From Margaritifera margaritifera (taxonomy: Eukaryota; Mollusca; Bivalvia; Unionida; Margaritiferidae), in assembly GCA_029931535.1 (NCBI GenBank), contig JAQPZY010001157.1:800001-864000 (forward strand): DNA of 64,000 nt. Reading direction: 5' to 3'. This document shows positions 61,728 through 64,000 of this stretch, piece by piece. Made by a program: the position numbers and the translations under genes. Under the pieces are notes generated by a model. That model ran no database searches, was not told where the DNA came from, and saw only the letters and a list, made by a program, of their open reading frames with translations. How positions within the stretch are numbered: position 1 is the stretch's first letter; every line of letters begins with the position of its first letter.

Positions 61728-64000
61728 AATATTGTACTCCTTGTTAGACTGTTTATTCCAAGGTACAACTTTTGTTTCACCTGTTGCAGAGAGCCATATG
61801 TAGGAATCCCTTTTGCAGTGATGATGATGGTGATGGTTGTGACTGCAGCATCAGCATCATCATCACTGTCCAGGTTTTGTTTTAGTTGTTTTAAAGTCGT
61901 GTAACATATGACATGGTACTGTTCTACATTGTTTTCAAAGTAGAAGTATATTGATGCATTAACAACTAGTTTATGGCAGGTTTTACAATACGAATAAATT
62001 GTACAAAAATAATTTTTAATATTTAAGATGTTGAAAGAAAATAATAACATGCAAGACCAAATTAATAAATTGAATATTTATCTCTGTTAAACATGTGTTT
62101 AACTTGCTTTAAGATGGTCTAAGTTGTAAAATAGTCATTTTCACACTAAAAAACTCTCTATGCACAATATGATGTATGATAGTTCTAAGTGTTTACTAAA
62201 CTGATTTATTTTCAAAATAGAGTGACTAATCAGGTCACATATACCAGTGAAAATATGTTGACTTGGCATGTTGATACCCATCACATTCAGCATACTTTTA
62301 TTCGCATTCTGCATTCAGAATATTTCTGTGAATTTATTTCAAGCACAGGCCTGTCAATTTAATTTCATTTTTTTAAACTTATATTTTTCATTATGTCTGA
62401 AAAGTATTTGAAAAATTTGTATGTAAAAGATAGATAAAATGTTGACAAATGTCTCATCAAGGGCATAATTCCATTACAAAATCCAATCAAAAGGGTCATA
62501 TGACCCTGCAGTGATGCCCATAGTTGGAAAACTAGCTTGCTGATCACCTTCATTCTAATCTAGACTTACTTTGGTCAAATCTTCAGTTTATTTAAATCAT
62601 AATAATTTCATTATACAAATACTTTGAGTAGCCTTCTCGCTTAACAGATTTCTTTTGATGTCAACCTAATTTATACACCATTGCAGATTTAGTTACAATG
62701 TTAGTTGTCCTTAAATGAAGCCCTGTGGTTGTAAGTTCATGACTGATAAAGGCTTAGATGAACAACACAAATAAATGGTAATGCATTGGAGAAGTGCATG
62801 AAACATCAGAAGAAGAAAACTAATACATAGGAAACAAAATTTACCTTGCATCTTATGAGAAAATGCGCAAGTAGTCAAAGAGTTTCTTTGAATGATTTAA
62901 AACTGGTACAGGTAACTAAGTACATATTCATGATTCTTTCAAGAAGAGCTGGCATGGCCACTAAAAAAATCCCAGTACTGAGATATAACAGTCTAAAGCT
63001 TTTTGCAAAAGAAATGAATTTCAGGATCACTTATAGTAAGATAGTAAAATGATGATAGTAAAAACTCCCTCAACAGAAAATGCTTTGTATCGACATCGTT
63101 TAATAAGGAATATATAATAATTGATAAAAGTGGAAAAGAAATGCAAGTAATGAATGGGAGGGGAATCAAGTCATAGCCCACATGCCTACCTATAAATTTG
63201 GCTGAAATGTTTTTTAAACAGTATAATTGGGGTCTATCTATGTTGTGCCTTCGTGTGTTATGATTCCAAATCTATATGTTATTGCTGGAAATTACACAAT
63301 GCCTCTCTCTCTCTCTTTCTCTGACTGAGTTCTCCAATACTTCCTTATTCTTCAAATGATATGTTAGCATAGACCAAAATATTGATAGGAGACTGTATTG
63401 AAAATAATACATAAAACATCTGGAAAAGAACAGATATCTGAAATGTAAATTAGACCACCAGATATAATTAATATTCAATACTTGTATGAAACTGAAGATA
63501 ACAAAGGTGTGTGCAGTAACGTTTGATGGTAATATTTTAGCACCAAGTATCACAATACCATGTGGATATTACATATTATAGATCTATAAACTTTCATAAT
63601 AATTTTTATGAGGAGTTTCCTGTCATTGGCGCTAATGATTTCAGAATGCATTCGCTGATATTTTGCAACATGAAGTCCTAGAGCACACGTATTGATCATT
63701 TGTGACTTTGGTGCTCTTTCTCAACATTTTCAACAGCTGTGTCCTTTTGCTTAATTCATTAACCCCTGGAGATTCTTTTCATTTTCGCCTGAAATGGGGG
63801 TAGGAAATGCATTACTGGGGTTACTTCTGAATGCAGCCAAATACATCTGCTTCTGAGAGAATTTCGTTTTTTGATTGGCTATTTCGCTCGCACGTATGGA
63901 GAAAGGTCTTTTGGGTTTTTGGGGGGATTTTTTTGCACACTGAACCCACGATTTTTATGTCCTGGCCACGTTTTACTCCAAATCTCAAACTTTTCCTACT

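Larger units (their letters stand above)
2392..64000 (+). other. SPA17: SPA17-like gene with expanded IQ exons (span, 3' end beyond window)
   Basis: Nine coding exons are visible on the + strand: 2417-2570, 26771-26841, 30441-30619, 32559-32736, 40413-40637 (terminal), 45465-45611, 48497-48673, 53598-53735 and 60783-60941. All junctions except the weak acceptor at 40412 have good GT donors and AG acceptors, and all phases match: the first three introns are phase 1, 0 and 2, and every later boundary is phase 0. The product starts with an RIIa docking domain, continues with the Sp17-type DRFYNN segment and then IQ motifs separated by acidic linkers. Mammalian Sp17 has the same order but is about 151 aa with one IQ motif. 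By family knowledge the protein would dock an A-kinase anchoring protein and bind calmodulin in the sperm flagellum or in cilia. An alternative reading is two genes, with exons from 45465 onward belonging to a neurogranin-like neighbour. The shared phase and exon style favour one gene, but only transcripts can decide. Confidence 0.85.
60942..64000 (+). other. Start of the last visible intron or 3' flank
   Basis: It starts GTAGGT. After the 73-bp array (61109-61612) and a partial MITE (about 61640-61727) the sequence is AT-rich, with a short CT run at 63303-63322. I see no IQ exon, terminal exon or other gene in the final 2.2 kb. Confidence 0.6.

Noticed and set aside
62846..63052. Possible final exon of the SPA17-like gene
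   Set aside because: No IQ motif or acidic linker and no convincing acceptor; the ACAG-GTAAC site near 62911 alone is not enough.

Overview
This is a non-coding-rich, AT-rich animal nuclear segment. Multi-exon splicing with GT-AG introns, tRNA-derived SINEs, a Ty3/gypsy-type retrotransposon, pogo/mariner/hAT-like DNA elements and about fifteen unrelated intronic minisatellites point to an invertebrate. A lophotrochozoan, most likely a bivalve mollusc, is my best guess. No bacterial features are present, and the taxon is an inference from style, not proof.

One gene dominates the window and runs on the + strand from about 2392 past the right edge. It is a homologue of sperm autoantigenic protein 17 (SPA17/Sp17). 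Its first coding exon (2417-2570) carries the RIIa-type dimerisation/docking domain. A small second exon 24 kb away (26771-26841) carries the Sp17 EDRFYNN-type signature. Then come exons encoding calmodulin-type IQ motifs: two in exon 3, one in exon 4, then separate one-IQ exons at 40413, 45465, 48497, 53598 and 60783. I checked splice phases by hand and every junction is compatible. From the end of exon 4 onward, every boundary is phase 0, so the one-IQ exons are interchangeable cassettes. The exon at 40413-40637 carries an in-frame stop followed by a polyadenylation signal, so it makes a short form (268 aa). Skipping it leads to a longer IQ-rich form that is still open at 401 aa at the window edge. 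The IQ exons resemble neurogranin/neuromodulin, and SPA17 and NRGN are neighbours in vertebrates, which makes this arrangement of evolutionary interest.

Layout: 1-2391 upstream sequence with (AG)n and (AAT)n tracts. 2571-26770 is intron 1, holding a SINE, a degenerate ~155-bp repeat field, a 4.1-kb LTR retrotransposon (8201-12300; 5-bp target duplication; gag-pol broken by stops, frameshifts and a deletion), a 298-bp MITE, a hAT-like element inserted in an ACAT microsatellite, a 2.6-kb almost uninterrupted (ACAT)n array, a foldback element, a second SINE, a 76-bp array, a small palindromic MITE and a second ~155-bp repeat field. 26842-32558 holds introns 2 and 3. 32737-45464 holds a 30-bp array, a deleted pogo/Tigger element with a recognisable transposase N-terminus, two abutting perfect hairpins and the terminal exon. 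45612-64000 holds the remaining exons, separated by introns that nearly all contain their own private minisatellite.

No other host gene could be supported. The very long apparent reading frames at 16954-20060, and those at 33101-33860 and 46893-47924, are artefacts of tandem repeats.
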